64,000 bases of DNA from CBDCBA01 sp965214125 (GTDB lineage: Bacteria > Planctomycetota > Phycisphaerae > Tepidisphaerales > Tepidisphaeraceae). Below the pieces are notes generated by a model, which was not told the origin of the DNA, did no database searches, and saw only the letters and a list, made by a program, of their open reading frames with translations. Positions 16,345 through 23,857 of the stretch are shown one piece after another (position 1 is the first letter of the stretch; every line of letters begins with the position of its first letter). A program made the translations under genes and the position numbers. The stretch lies in contig CBDCBA010000031.1 in NCBI GenBank assembly GCA_965214125.1, positions 1-64,000 on the forward strand, in the 5' to 3' direction.

Positions 16345-16884
16345 GTGTCGGAGGAGCCTTCCATTCGCCATCGTCAACGCCGCGCCGTCTTTCCGGGCCA
16401 GTTCGACCCGCTGACCAACGGCCACCTCGACGTGATCCGACGCGGCGCGCAGATCTTCGACGAACTCATCGTCGGCGTTGGCGTCAACCCGGAGAAGAGT
16501 GAGCTCTTCTCCCGCGACGAGCGCCTCGCCGTCGTGCGGGAGGTGCTCGCCAACGGGAACGACGGTGAGCCGATCGCGAACGTGCGCGCGATGACCTACC
16601 AAGGCCTGACCGCCGACTTCGTCAAACAGGTCGACGCCGACTGCCTGCTTCGCGGCATTCGCGACGTCACCGACCTGCGGTACGAGTTTCAAAGCGCCCT
16701 CGCCAACCGAGCCGTCGGCGGGGTCGAGACGCTGTTCCTGATGACCGGCGACCAGTACGCGCTCACGAGCAGCTCGCTTATCCGCCAGGTCGTCCAACTC
16801 GGCGGCGACGTGAGCTCGCTGAAGAGCCTTGTCCCGCCGGCCGTCATCGAACGCCTGCGCGTGAAGCAGGCGGCGATGAAGTAG
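16345..16884 (+). CDS. coaD: Pantetheine-phosphate adenylyltransferase
   Basis: Read from GTG 16345 it is 179 residues, close to the usual 160 plus a short N-terminal tail (MSEEPSIRHRQRR). The nucleotidyltransferase core is clear: AVFPGQFDPLTNGHLDVI (compare PGSFDPxTxGHLD), YQGLTADFVKQVDADCLLRG (near residues 83-102) and the RGIRDVTDLRYEFQSALANR segment. LTSSSLIRQVVQLGGDVS holds the ISSS-x-R nucleotide-binding motif. It transfers AMP from ATP to 4'-phosphopantetheine, the penultimate step of coenzyme A synthesis. The longer open frame upstream runs antisense to pgeF and is not used. The 3' end faces a DUF58 gene 21 bp away, with no visible terminator. Confidence 0.95.
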   Translation: MSEEPSIRHRQRRAVFPGQFDPLTNGHLDVIRRGAQIFDELIVGVGVNPEKSELFSRDERLAVVREVLANGNDGEPIANVRAMTYQGLTADFVKQVDADCLLRGIRDVTDLRYEFQSALANRAVGGVETLFLMTGDQYALTSSSLIRQVVQLGGDVSSLKSLVPPAVIERLRVKQAAMK

Positions 16885-16905
16885 CGGACTGCGGCGGTGG
16901 TCGAC

Positions 16906-18261
16906 TCAAATGGTGCGGTCGGCCATCGCCTCCCAGTCGAGCGTGGGGTCGAACGTGACCCAGCGATCCAGGTCGTTCCCGGCGGTGCGGATCGTCACGA
17001 AGTTGCCTCGCCCGACGCGGCGGGCGCTCGGGCGGTCAGCGTCGCCGTTCAGCTCCAGTCCCTCGCCGGCGGTGATGAGCACGCCGGTGGTGTCGCCCGT
17101 GACCAGCGGCCGGCCGCGGTCGATTAGGGCGGCGGGGTTTTTCGTCTCCTGCGGCCGAAGCGCGGCGAGAACGGCGGCCAGATCGCGCCGGTGTCGCTTG
17201 CCGCGGCCGGCCCGGAACTCGCGCCAGCCGCCGGGTGATTCGCCGTTTTTCGGGGGAAGGTCCGGATCGAAGACGAGCATCCCCACGCTCAGCCCGCGGC
17301 CGAGCATCGCCCCGAGCAGGTTGTACGCCACCGCCAGGTTCCGCTCGACCTGCCCCAGCCGGCGCCGGCGGACCTCGCCCGCGAGGCCGGCCGCTTCTGG
17401 CGGGACGAACGTGTCGACCAGCACGACCAGGCGCGGCGGGCTCACGCGCGTCATCTGCCGCACCACGAGCGAACCGTGCGGCCTGTCGGGGCTGCGGAGC
17501 ATTAGCGTGCGCGCGCTGCGCCGCCAGTGGATGGTGCGGGGCGGGTCGCCGGGTTGGTAGTCGCGCGCGCCGAAGATCTCGTCGTTCCCGCCGCTGCGCG
17601 GGCGCTGGGCGAGGCCGGAGCTTTCGGCGCTAAGGAAGCGCAGCACGCTCGTGGGCTCGACGGCGCCCGACGCCGGGTGGACCAGCAAACGGTCGGGCAG
17701 CCGTCGCCGCGTCAGGGATCGGCGGACAAAGCCGAAGGGGAAGCTGGTTGTGAGTTGGTGGCGGTCGAAGCGGATCCAGCCGCGCGCCAGCGGCGTGATC
17801 TCGGCCGTGGCCGACGCCTCGCCGCCGGGCGGGGCGTGCAGCAGGTACGCCGTTGGCTGGCGGTCGAGGCGGTCGCCCGCGCCGCCGGCGTCGAGCTCGC
17901 TGATCGTCACGCTCAGCGTCGGCCAGAACCGTTTCCTGTTGCGCACGCGGTAGACGATGCGCGTCCGCCGCCCGACCTCGGCCACCTCGGGCATTTCCCG
18001 CCGAAGGTCGAGCCGCCGCAGGATCAGCCGACTGACGACGCCGCTGACCAAGAGCGCGCCGATCATCAGCCCGAAGACGGCGAACAGCAGGTTCACCTGC
18101 GAGTTCATCGCCGCCAGCCCGAGCAGGGCCATCATCAGGATGTAGACGATCCCCACCGCCGTCACGGTCCCGCCGCGCCGCACGTGAACCTTGCGCGGCG
18201 CCCGCCACGGCGACGCGGGCGCCGCGTCGGTGGCGGCGGACTCTGCAACGGCGTCGGGCAC
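16906..18261 (-). CDS. DUF58-domain membrane protein
   Basis: From GTG 18261 the protein is 451 residues. Two predicted membrane helices lie near 35-80 (GTVTAVGIVYILMMALLGLA, then VNLLFAVFGLMIGALLVSGV). The DUF58 block is GARDYQPGDPPRTIHWRRSA (about 240-260), the family hallmark D.R.Y..GD..R.I.WR..A. The VWA-like part reads RLVVLVDTFVPPE, without the metal-site DxSxS. Such proteins usually accompany MoxR ATPases, but this one stands apart from the moxR cluster at 44.5 kb. It lies 32 bp downstream of the pilin-like gene on the same strand, so it may be the third gene of the riboswitch-led operon. The longer frame upstream overlaps the pilin gene and is rejected. Confidence 0.82.
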   Translation of the reverse strand: MPDAVAESAATDAAPASPWRAPRKVHVRRGGTVTAVGIVYILMMALLGLAAMNSQVNLLFAVFGLMIGALLVSGVVSRLILRRLDLRREMPEVAEVGRRTRIVYRVRNRKRFWPTLSVTISELDAGGAGDRLDRQPTAYLLHAPPGGEASATAEITPLARGWIRFDRHQLTTSFPFGFVRRSLTRRRLPDRLLVHPASGAVEPTSVLRFLSAESSGLAQRPRSGGNDEIFGARDYQPGDPPRTIHWRRSARTLMLRSPDRPHGSLVVRQMTRVSPPRLVVLVDTFVPPEAAGLAGEVRRRRLGQVERNLAVAYNLLGAMLGRGLSVGMLVFDPDLPPKNGESPGGWREFRAGRGKRHRRDLAAVLAALRPQETKNPAALIDRGRPLVTGDTTGVLITAGEGLELNGDADRPSARRVGRGNFVTIRTAGNDLDRWVTFDPTLDWEAMADRTI

Positions 18262-18293
18262 GGCGAGGACGATAGCGACGCCGGCCCGTCGGC

Positions 18294-19067
18294 TCACTCC
18301 AAGTCGTAGAGCGCGTTGTCCTCGCTCAGGAACCCCACGCCGTCGCCCAGCGCCGCCTGCGGATCGCCCGGCGTCGTGCCGGCGCGGTGGAACGTAGTGT
18401 GGCGTGTCGCGAGCGACGCGACGTGCCCGTCGACAAAGGCGGCGTTCGTTTGGCCGTCGTGGCGAAAGCCCTGCGTGCCGGCGGCGCGGAAGGCGACCAT
18501 TCCATCGCGCGGCGGCTCTCCATCGACGCCGACGTTCAGCGGGGCACGCATGAACTTGTTGGCACCGCGCAGGTACTCGCCGTCGCCAAAGGCGACGGTG
18601 GCCGCGGGCGAGCGCACGGTCGACAACCGAGCCGACGACTCGACCGCCTCCCCCGCGCCGCCGCCAAGGTAGCTCGTGTTGTAGTTGAAGCCGCTGAACG
18701 ATTCGCCGGCCGCGTTGCTCGGGCCCACGTACTCCGGGCACTGCTGGGCGTAGGCGTCGCGATCGAAGCCGGCCCACAGCAGGCCGGGGGCGACATCGAA
18801 TCCGCCGTCGGCTCGCCGCGTGGTGATAAAGTCCCACGCCCGCGTTTCGCCCGGCCGCTCGGACCACTGGCTGACCACGAGCGCTCCCTTGTGCTCGCCC
18901 GCGTAAGCGACGAGCGCGGTCGTCATCTGCTTCAGGTGCGCCGCACACACCGCCGACCGCGCCGCCCGACGCGATCGCGCCAACGCCGGCAGCGTGATCG
19001 CCACCAGAAGCGCGATCACACCAACCACGACGAGCAGCTCGACGAGCGTAAAGCCGCGCCGACTCAC
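18294..19067 (-). CDS. Type IV pilin-like protein with H-X9-DG ending
   Basis: A 257-residue protein beginning MSRRGFTLVELLVVVGVIAL, the classic prepilin leader: cleavage after Gly5, Phe1 and Glu5 of the mature form, then a hydrophobic helix. The body has the planctomycetal pattern (AVCAAHLKQMTTALVAYAGE near 39-58) and ends with FRHDGQTNAAFVDGHVAS, the H-X9-DG processing-associated motif. These proteins are inserted by the type IV pilus/type II secretion machinery and are numerous in planctomycetes; their function is unclear. Its start overlaps the stop of the PEP-CTERM gene by 4 bp (19064-19067), so the two are translationally coupled and lie downstream of the cobalamin riboswitch. Confidence 0.92.
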   Translation of the reverse strand: MSRRGFTLVELLVVVGVIALLVAITLPALARSRRAARSAVCAAHLKQMTTALVAYAGEHKGALVVSQWSERPGETRAWDFITTRRADGGFDVAPGLLWAGFDRDAYAQQCPEYVGPSNAAGESFSGFNYNTSYLGGGAGEAVESSARLSTVRSPAATVAFGDGEYLRGANKFMRAPLNVGVDGEPPRDGMVAFRAAGTQGFRHDGQTNAAFVDGHVASLATRHTTFHRAGTTPGDPQAALGDGVGFLSEDNALYDLE

Positions 19068-19879
19068 TGACGCCTCCGCAGCACGGCGACGCCGCCGAGC
19101 GCGAGGAGCGACAAGGACGCCGGCTCCGGCACGCTCACAACGCTGTCGAGGAAGAACCGCTCGCCCGCCTGCACGCCGTCGAAGCGGACAAAGTTCACCT
19201 CCGCCAGGCCCGTTCCCGAGAGGTCGAGCCAGGTGCCGCCGGCCGAGCCGTCGAGCAGGGCGAGCACGCCGGCGAAGTCGCGGTTGGCGAAGTCTTGCAG
19301 GTCGGCGTCGAACGGCTGGAACAGGTCGGCCGGGTCAATCAACGGGCCGGTGGGGGCGGCGGCGAGGGGGCCGCTCGCGCCGCTGTCGACGTTGCTGGGC
19401 AGGAGGAACTCGACGCGGCCGAGGCTGACGAAGGTTTGGCCGTCGTCGCTGACGCTCACGACCGCCGCGCGGGGCCCGGCGCCGAACACGGGGTCGGTGT
19501 CGAAGGTGAAGACGGGGTCGCCGGTGAAGGCGTCGTCGTTGCCAAAGTCGCCGTCCTGATCGACGAGCCCGACGGCCGCGTGGATGCCCAGGCCCAGGCC
19601 GTCGGTGGTGGCCGGGGCGGCGAGTTGCAGCGTGAGTGATCCGCCCACGCCGACTTCGACAAGGTCCGAATCGGCAAAGGGCGGGTTGAACGGGTTGAGC
19701 AGGCCAAACCCGGTGTCGGGGTCGAGCCCGCCGAGGGCGGCGGTCGGGTCGTCGTAGGCGGGGTTCGAGAGCGTGCCGGGCGTGTAGTCGACAACGCTGG
19801 TCGCGAAGCCGTCGGCGAGGACGGCGGACGGGAGGGTGGCGACAGCGAGGGTCGCGACGGTCGGGATGGATCGGTGCAT
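19064..19879 (-). CDS. PEP-CTERM surface protein under a cobalamin riboswitch
   Basis: A 271-residue exported protein: signal peptide (HRSIPTVATLAVATLPSAVLA), a beta-rich body with many Asp/Gly (for example DQDGDFGNDDAFTGDPVF), and the tail VPEPASLSLLALGGVAVLRR. That tail is the PEP-CTERM sorting signal (VPEP, hydrophobic helix, basic end) recognised by exosortase; no exosortase gene lies in the window. The ATG at 19879 follows GGAG at the right distance. About 186 nt of leader separate it from the riboswitch aptamer, with a strong hairpin just before the ribosome-binding site. The stop overlaps the pilin-like gene start. Its ligand or function is unknown; the riboswitch suggests a link to B12 status. 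Confidence 0.9.
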   Translation of the reverse strand: MHRSIPTVATLAVATLPSAVLADGFATSVVDYTPGTLSNPAYDDPTAALGGLDPDTGFGLLNPFNPPFADSDLVEVGVGGSLTLQLAAPATTDGLGLGIHAAVGLVDQDGDFGNDDAFTGDPVFTFDTDPVFGAGPRAAVVSVSDDGQTFVSLGRVEFLLPSNVDSGASGPLAAAPTGPLIDPADLFQPFDADLQDFANRDFAGVLALLDGSAGGTWLDLSGTGLAEVNFVRFDGVQAGERFFLDSVVSVPEPASLSLLALGGVAVLRRRQ

Positions 19880-19889
19880 TGCGTCTCCG

Positions 19890-19912
19890 CGCCGCCCGAG
19901 CGCGGGGCGGCG
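19890..19912 (-). promoter_or_regulatory. Hairpin abutting the ribosome-binding site (possible expression platform)
   Basis: On the minus strand CGCCGCCC pairs exactly with GGGCGGCG around a 7-nt loop, and GGAG (19888-19885) lies one base beyond the stem, 5 nt before the ATG. Alternative pairing that hides the GGAG could let the upstream cobalamin aptamer control translation. No mutually exclusive pairing was computed. Confidence 0.4.
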
Positions 19913-20065
19913 TGCAGGGCCGCCGTCGTCGCGCGAGGTGCAAACGGGGAGCGATGGCGAACGGCGCCGGCAGGGGCGCACGATCGACACGGCCCGTTCG
20001 TCCTGTTCGCGAGGACGGCATCGGGATCGGGAGCATCGACCGCACGGTGCGATCGCGTCCCGGCT

Positions 20066-20205
20066 CCCGCAGGCCGGTCTTCTGGCTCGGAACCTCCCTT
20101 CGACGCCTTCCCGCCTGTCGGCAGTGGCCTGTGTCGAAGTTCGACGGTTCCTTACAGCGGCGCGTCCGCGTCGGATTCTCACCGGCTTCCCGAAACGCCT
20201 GCGGG
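20066..20205 (-). ncRNA. Cobalamin (AdoCbl-type) riboswitch
   Basis: On the minus strand all core elements appear in order. P1 is CCCGCAGGC (20205-20197) pairing with GCCTGCGGG (20074-20066). Then come GGGAAGCCGGTGAGAATCC, CGCCGCTGTAA, GCCACTG (20128-20122), GGGAAGGC and finally the B12 box AGCCAGAAGACCGGCCTG (20087-20070). These match the conserved cobalamin riboswitch almost base for base. It faces the PEP-CTERM gene 187 nt downstream. Known cobalamin riboswitches repress B12 uptake, synthesis or B12-independent isozymes when the cofactor is plentiful; here the target is a surface protein and a pilin-like protein. Confidence 0.95.
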
Positions 20206-20211
20206 GACGCG

Positions 20212-20220
20212 AGTGTAGCA
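20212..20220 (-). promoter_or_regulatory. Probable extended -10 promoter of the riboswitch transcript
   Basis: Minus-strand TGCTACACT fits an extended -10 element (TGn then TACACT against TATAAT). A start about 7 nt downstream would fall at 20205, exactly the first base of aptamer stem P1. The -35 position (about 20240-20235) reads TTCTGC, a poor match that lies inside the adjacent palindromic repeat. Confidence 0.4.
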
Positions 20221-20224
20221 CGGA

Positions 20225-20312
20225 AAGGATGAAGGCAGAAGGATGAAGGATGAACCCGAAGCAGAATGACGTCCGGTTCGGGTTCATCCTTCATCCTTCC
20301 GCCTTCATCCTT
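20225..20312. repeat. 36-bp inverted repeat downstream of priA
   Basis: Arms 20225-20260 and 20277-20312 are inverted copies with one mismatch around a 16-nt loop. The arms are made of AAGGATGAAGG-type units and end with GAACCCGAA. The element fills the space between the priA stop (20317) and the cobalamin riboswitch, and may terminate priA transcription while supplying upstream promoter sequence. It belongs to a different family from the GTAG-headed repeats. Confidence 0.85.
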
Positions 20313-20316
20313 CTGC

Positions 20317-22767
20317 TCAAAGCAGGTTGACAGGATCGACATCGACGGCGATGCGCTCGTTCGTCGCGAGGTGGCCAGCGTCGCGGACGCGGGCGAGGAC
20401 GCGCTGCAACGGCATGGCACCCGTGGCCGAGAGCACGATCTGCTGGCGGAAGTAGCCGGCGATGCGGCTGATCGGGCAAGGCATCGGCCCGCGGACATCC
20501 ACGCCGCCAACCTGCTGGGCGACCTCGAAGAAGACGCTGCCGAGGTTCTCGCTCCTGGCCTGCACCTTCTCCTCGTCCTGGTCGCGCAGCACGATGCGCA
20601 CCATCCGCCCGAACGGCGGGTAGCCCGTCACCTCGCGGTGGGCAAGCTCACCCTGGGCGAAGGCGACGTAGTCCTGTCGCAGCGCGGCGCGGATGGTGTC
20701 GTCGAACGGGTTAAACGTCTGGAGCACGACGCGACCGAGGATGTCCCCACGCCCGGCGCGGCCGGCGACTTGGGTGATGAGCTGGAACGTCCGCTCGGCC
20801 GCCCGAAAGTCGGGCAGGCTCAGCGCCGTGTCGCCGCTGACAACGCCCACGAGCGAGACGTTTGGGAAGTCGAGGCCCTTGGCGATCATCTGCGTGCCCA
20901 TCAGCACGTCGAGCTCGCCGTCGGCAAACTGCCTCAGGGTCTTTTCGTAGTCGCCCGCGCCGCGCATGGAATCGGAGTCGACGCGGGCGAAGCGCAGCGC
21001 CGGGAACTTGCGGCGAAGCTCCTCCTCGACGCGCTGTGTGCCCAGGCCGAAGAGCGACAGGTTCCCGCCGCTGCGCTTGGCCGCGTCGTCGAGTGGGTCG
21101 ACGGCCAGGCAGTAGTGGCAGTGAAGCTGCCCCGTATGCAACGCGCGGCGGAAGGTCGCGCCGACATCGCCGCTGTCGGCGGTGCGGTGGTAGGTCATCG
21201 TCGCGTCGCAGAAGCGACAGACCACCGGCTCGTCGGTGCTGGGGTTGTAGACGAAGTTCGCGTACCCGCGCCGATTCAGGAGTAAAATCGCCTGCTGGCC
21301 CTGCTCGACCGTATGCGCCAGCAGGTGCTCAAGGCGCGGCGTGAGCAGGTGGATGCCCTTGCGCTGCCGGGCCGCCTCCTTCAGATCAACCACCTCGATC
21401 GCGGGCATCGGCCGATCGTGCACGCGCCTGGCGAGGACGTGGAGGTGATGGATGGATTCACCACGGAGACACGGAGACACGGAGTCGCTTCGCCTGGCTT
21501 CGGAAGCAACACCCTCTTTCTGTCGTTCGGGCCTCCGTGCCTCCGTGCTTCCGTGGTGAGCCCGCTGGTACGACTCCAAGGAAGGCGTGGCGCTGCCGAG
21601 CAGAACCGGGCAATCGTGCAATTGGCCGCGCTTGATGGCGACGTCGCGGGCGTGGTAGCGCGGGGCGGTGTCCTGCTTGTAGCTGGGCTCGTGCTCCTCG
21701 TCGACGACGATTAGGCCGGGGTTGGGCACGGGGGCGAAGACCGCACTGCGAGCGCCGACGACCACGTCCGCCTGGCCGCTGGCGATCTGCTGCCAATACC
21801 GGTGGCGGGCCGTCTGGCTCAGCCCGCTGTGCAGGACGGCGACCTTCGGGAAGCGCGTGGTAAAGCGGCGGACCGTCTGCGGCGTGAGGGCGATTTCCGG
21901 CACGAGCATCACCGCCTGCTGGCCACGCTCGATCGCCTCGGCGATGAGGCGCAGGTAGACCTCCGTCTTCCCGCTGCCCGTCACGCCCATGAGCAGGTGC
22001 GTCGCGAACCCGCCGCCGATGACATTCGGAGCAATGGCGTCGAAGGCGGTTTGTTGCTCGTCGTTCAGGGCGTGCGGCGTGTCCGATGTCGCCTTGGGCT
22101 CCATCGCGCCGAAGGCGGGCAAATCGGGCTCGACGTCGATGTGGATCAAGCCGAGCTTGGCGAGCTTGCGAACCGTCGGCACCGTCACGCCGCTCTCGCT
22201 CGCGAGCCGGAGGATCTCCACACGCTCGCCGTCGTTGATCTGCTGGAGCCGCGCCAGCAGACTGCGGCGTTTCCTGGCCTTGGTTTTTTCTAGAAGTTCC
22301 TGAATCTCGCCGTGTCCGACCGCCGGGCGGACCAGGCTGGTGTAGCCGAAGCCGACCTTCTTCTTGACCGCCGACGGGATCATGCTCTCGAGCACCAGGC
22401 CCAGCGCGCAGCAGTAGTAGCGGCCGATCCAGAGGGCCAGCTCCATCATCTTCGGGTCGATCAGCACCCGGTCGTCGTCGATCGCCTTCACCGGCTTGAG
22501 CTTGCCCGCGCCAAAACCGGCCCTGGCTTCGTCGAAGGCATCGTTGACGCTCACGACGAACCCGAACTGCGTGCGATCCTTCCGGCCCAACGGCACCTTC
22601 ACGCGCTGACCTGGGCGCAGCACCTTCGTCAGCCGTGGCGGAACGGTGTAGGTCAGCGCCTTGTCGACTGCCCGCTCGAGCGCCACCTGCGCGAACGGCC
22701 CCGCCGGCCGCGCCGTGGCGGGGCGGTCGAGGTCCATCTCGGGAAACAGCGCGGGCGTCTGGGGCAT
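20317..22767 (-). CDS. priA: Primosomal replication restart helicase PriA
   Basis: Starting at ATG 22767 the protein is about 816 residues, longer than the usual 730. The 3'BD fold opens with FAQVALERAVDKALTYTVP. Walker A is MGVTGSGKTEVY, Walker B is IVVDEEHEPSYKQ, and lobe 2 shows LMGTQMIAKGLDFPNVSLVG and QVAGRAGRG. PriA reloads the replisome at stalled forks. Two oddities: residues about 403-437 are encoded by a palindromic repeat inserted in frame between the helicase lobes, and the zinc region keeps only CRFC and CHYC of the usual four CxxC pairs, the first and last pairs being replaced (YNPSTDE and DDAAKRS). An upstream in-frame start (22917) would overlap the divergent gene and is less likely. 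Confidence 0.95.
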   Translation of the reverse strand: MPQTPALFPEMDLDRPATARPAGPFAQVALERAVDKALTYTVPPRLTKVLRPGQRVKVPLGRKDRTQFGFVVSVNDAFDEARAGFGAGKLKPVKAIDDDRVLIDPKMMELALWIGRYYCCALGLVLESMIPSAVKKKVGFGYTSLVRPAVGHGEIQELLEKTKARKRRSLLARLQQINDGERVEILRLASESGVTVPTVRKLAKLGLIHIDVEPDLPAFGAMEPKATSDTPHALNDEQQTAFDAIAPNVIGGGFATHLLMGVTGSGKTEVYLRLIAEAIERGQQAVMLVPEIALTPQTVRRFTTRFPKVAVLHSGLSQTARHRYWQQIASGQADVVVGARSAVFAPVPNPGLIVVDEEHEPSYKQDTAPRYHARDVAIKRGQLHDCPVLLGSATPSLESYQRAHHGSTEARRPERQKEGVASEARRSDSVSPCLRGESIHHLHVLARRVHDRPMPAIEVVDLKEAARQRKGIHLLTPRLEHLLAHTVEQGQQAILLLNRRGYANFVYNPSTDEPVVCRFCDATMTYHRTADSGDVGATFRRALHTGQLHCHYCLAVDPLDDAAKRSGGNLSLFGLGTQRVEEELRRKFPALRFARVDSDSMRGAGDYEKTLRQFADGELDVLMGTQMIAKGLDFPNVSLVGVVSGDTALSLPDFRAAERTFQLITQVAGRAGRGDILGRVVLQTFNPFDDTIRAALRQDYVAFAQGELAHREVTGYPPFGRMVRIVLRDQDEEKVQARSENLGSVFFEVAQQVGGVDVRGPMPCPISRIAGYFRQQIVLSATGAMPLQRVLARVRDAGHLATNERIAVDVDPVNLL
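21457..21560. repeat. Palindromic repeat inserted in frame inside priA
   Basis: The ends are inverted copies: TTCACCACGGAGACACGGAG on the left and CTCCGTGCTTCCGTGGTGAG on the right, with further repeated CACGGAG units inward. The 104-bp element is read through by priA without a stop and translates as about 35 Arg/Glu/Ser-rich residues (for example STEARRPERQKEGVASEARR). The flanking PriA sequence (SLESYQRA / SIHHLHVLARRVHDRPMP) joins normally if it is removed. It resembles protein-coding palindromic elements known from Rickettsia. Confidence 0.85.
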
Positions 22768-22888
22768 GGATGCGGCCGCCACATCGTACCGCGCCCGAAT
22801 CGGTGTCAGCAGGATGTTCGGTTCGCGATACTTAAGTGATCGCGTTCTCAGTACCCCCTGCCGTTGCGGCGCTTGCGTATGCTGGCCC

Positions 22889-23848
22889 GTGCCACCGAAT
22901 GCCGATGCCACCGCCAAGCCGTTCGGATCGAGCGAGACGTTCGGTCGCGACCTCGCCCAAGGCCTGCGGACCCCGCAGGTGCTGCTGGCGGCGGGGGTCA
23001 GCGCGTTGCTCTTCTGGTGGCTCGGCGACCTGATCAGATTCCCGCACGATGGGCCATTCGACGCCAGCCTGTTCCATCAGCCGCTGGCGGTGGCGAAGAT
23101 TCTGCTGGTGGCGACCGTTCTCTGGCTGCTCGTCGCGATCGGCACGCTCGTCGCCGGGCGCGTTCGCTACGACGCGGGTTGGGGGGCAGCCGTCGTCGGG
23201 CTCCTCGCGTTGCGGTGGCGGGGCGGGTCGAGCTTCTACACCTACGACGACCGCGCGGCGGGCGTCTTCGCGACGATGACCGTCGAACTCGTCGTGCTGG
23301 CCCTGCTCGCCGGCATTGCGTGGGTGGCCCTGCACTGGCTGCGCGAGCGCGGCAGCCAGACGCCGGGCATCAAGCGCATCCTCGAACTGCCCGACCCCAA
23401 CGCCCGCCTCGACGACCGCAAGGCGACGAAGGAACCGCTTGACCAGAAGCTGCTCGCCCTCGCGATCAGCACCGGCGTGTGCGGCGTAACGGTCACGCTG
23501 CTCGCCCGGACGCAGAACGAGACGCAGGTCGCCTTCGCGGTAGGCATCGGCGGGTGGTTGGGGGCGGTCGTGGCCCACGGCTTCATCAGCACGCGGCCGG
23601 GGCCTTGGTTCTGGGCGGGGCCGATTCTGGCGGGGTTGATCGGCTACATCGTCGCGTGGTTCACGACGCCGAGCGACTTCCTGGCCGTTGGCGAGCCCGG
23701 CGGCCCGCTCGCGGCGCTGGCGCGGCCGATGCCGCTCGACTGGATTGCCGCCGGCGTGCCGATGGCCCTCGTCGGCTACGTGCGCAGCCGCACCAAGCAG
23801 CTTCAGAACCTCATCGAAGTTAGGCGATCCACTCCCGCCGACTCGTAG
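22889..23848 (+). CDS. Polytopic membrane protein, unknown
   Basis: From GTG 22889 it is 319 residues with about seven predicted membrane helices. One cluster lies near 30-150 (VLLAAGVSALLFWWLGDLI, ILLVATVLWLLVAIGTLVAG, LVVLALLAGIAWVALHWL) and another near 190-300. A cytosolic loop between them has RILELPDPNARLDDRKATKE. I recognise no family. It ends 9 bp before trpB, so it is probably co-transcribed with it. It diverges from priA (121 bp between starts). The longer open frame starting at 22661 overlaps priA and is not supported. Confidence 0.65.
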   Translation: MPPNADATAKPFGSSETFGRDLAQGLRTPQVLLAAGVSALLFWWLGDLIRFPHDGPFDASLFHQPLAVAKILLVATVLWLLVAIGTLVAGRVRYDAGWGAAVVGLLALRWRGGSSFYTYDDRAAGVFATMTVELVVLALLAGIAWVALHWLRERGSQTPGIKRILELPDPNARLDDRKATKEPLDQKLLALAISTGVCGVTVTLLARTQNETQVAFAVGIGGWLGAVVAHGFISTRPGPWFWAGPILAGLIGYIVAWFTTPSDFLAVGEPGGPLAALARPMPLDWIAAGVPMALVGYVRSRTKQLQNLIEVRRSTPADS

Positions 23849-23857
23849 GATTGGGCG

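Noticed and set aside
22661..22888. A longer N-terminus for the membrane protein before trpB
   Set aside because: The extension is antisense to priA and has no membrane or signal character; the GTG at 22889 is a better start.
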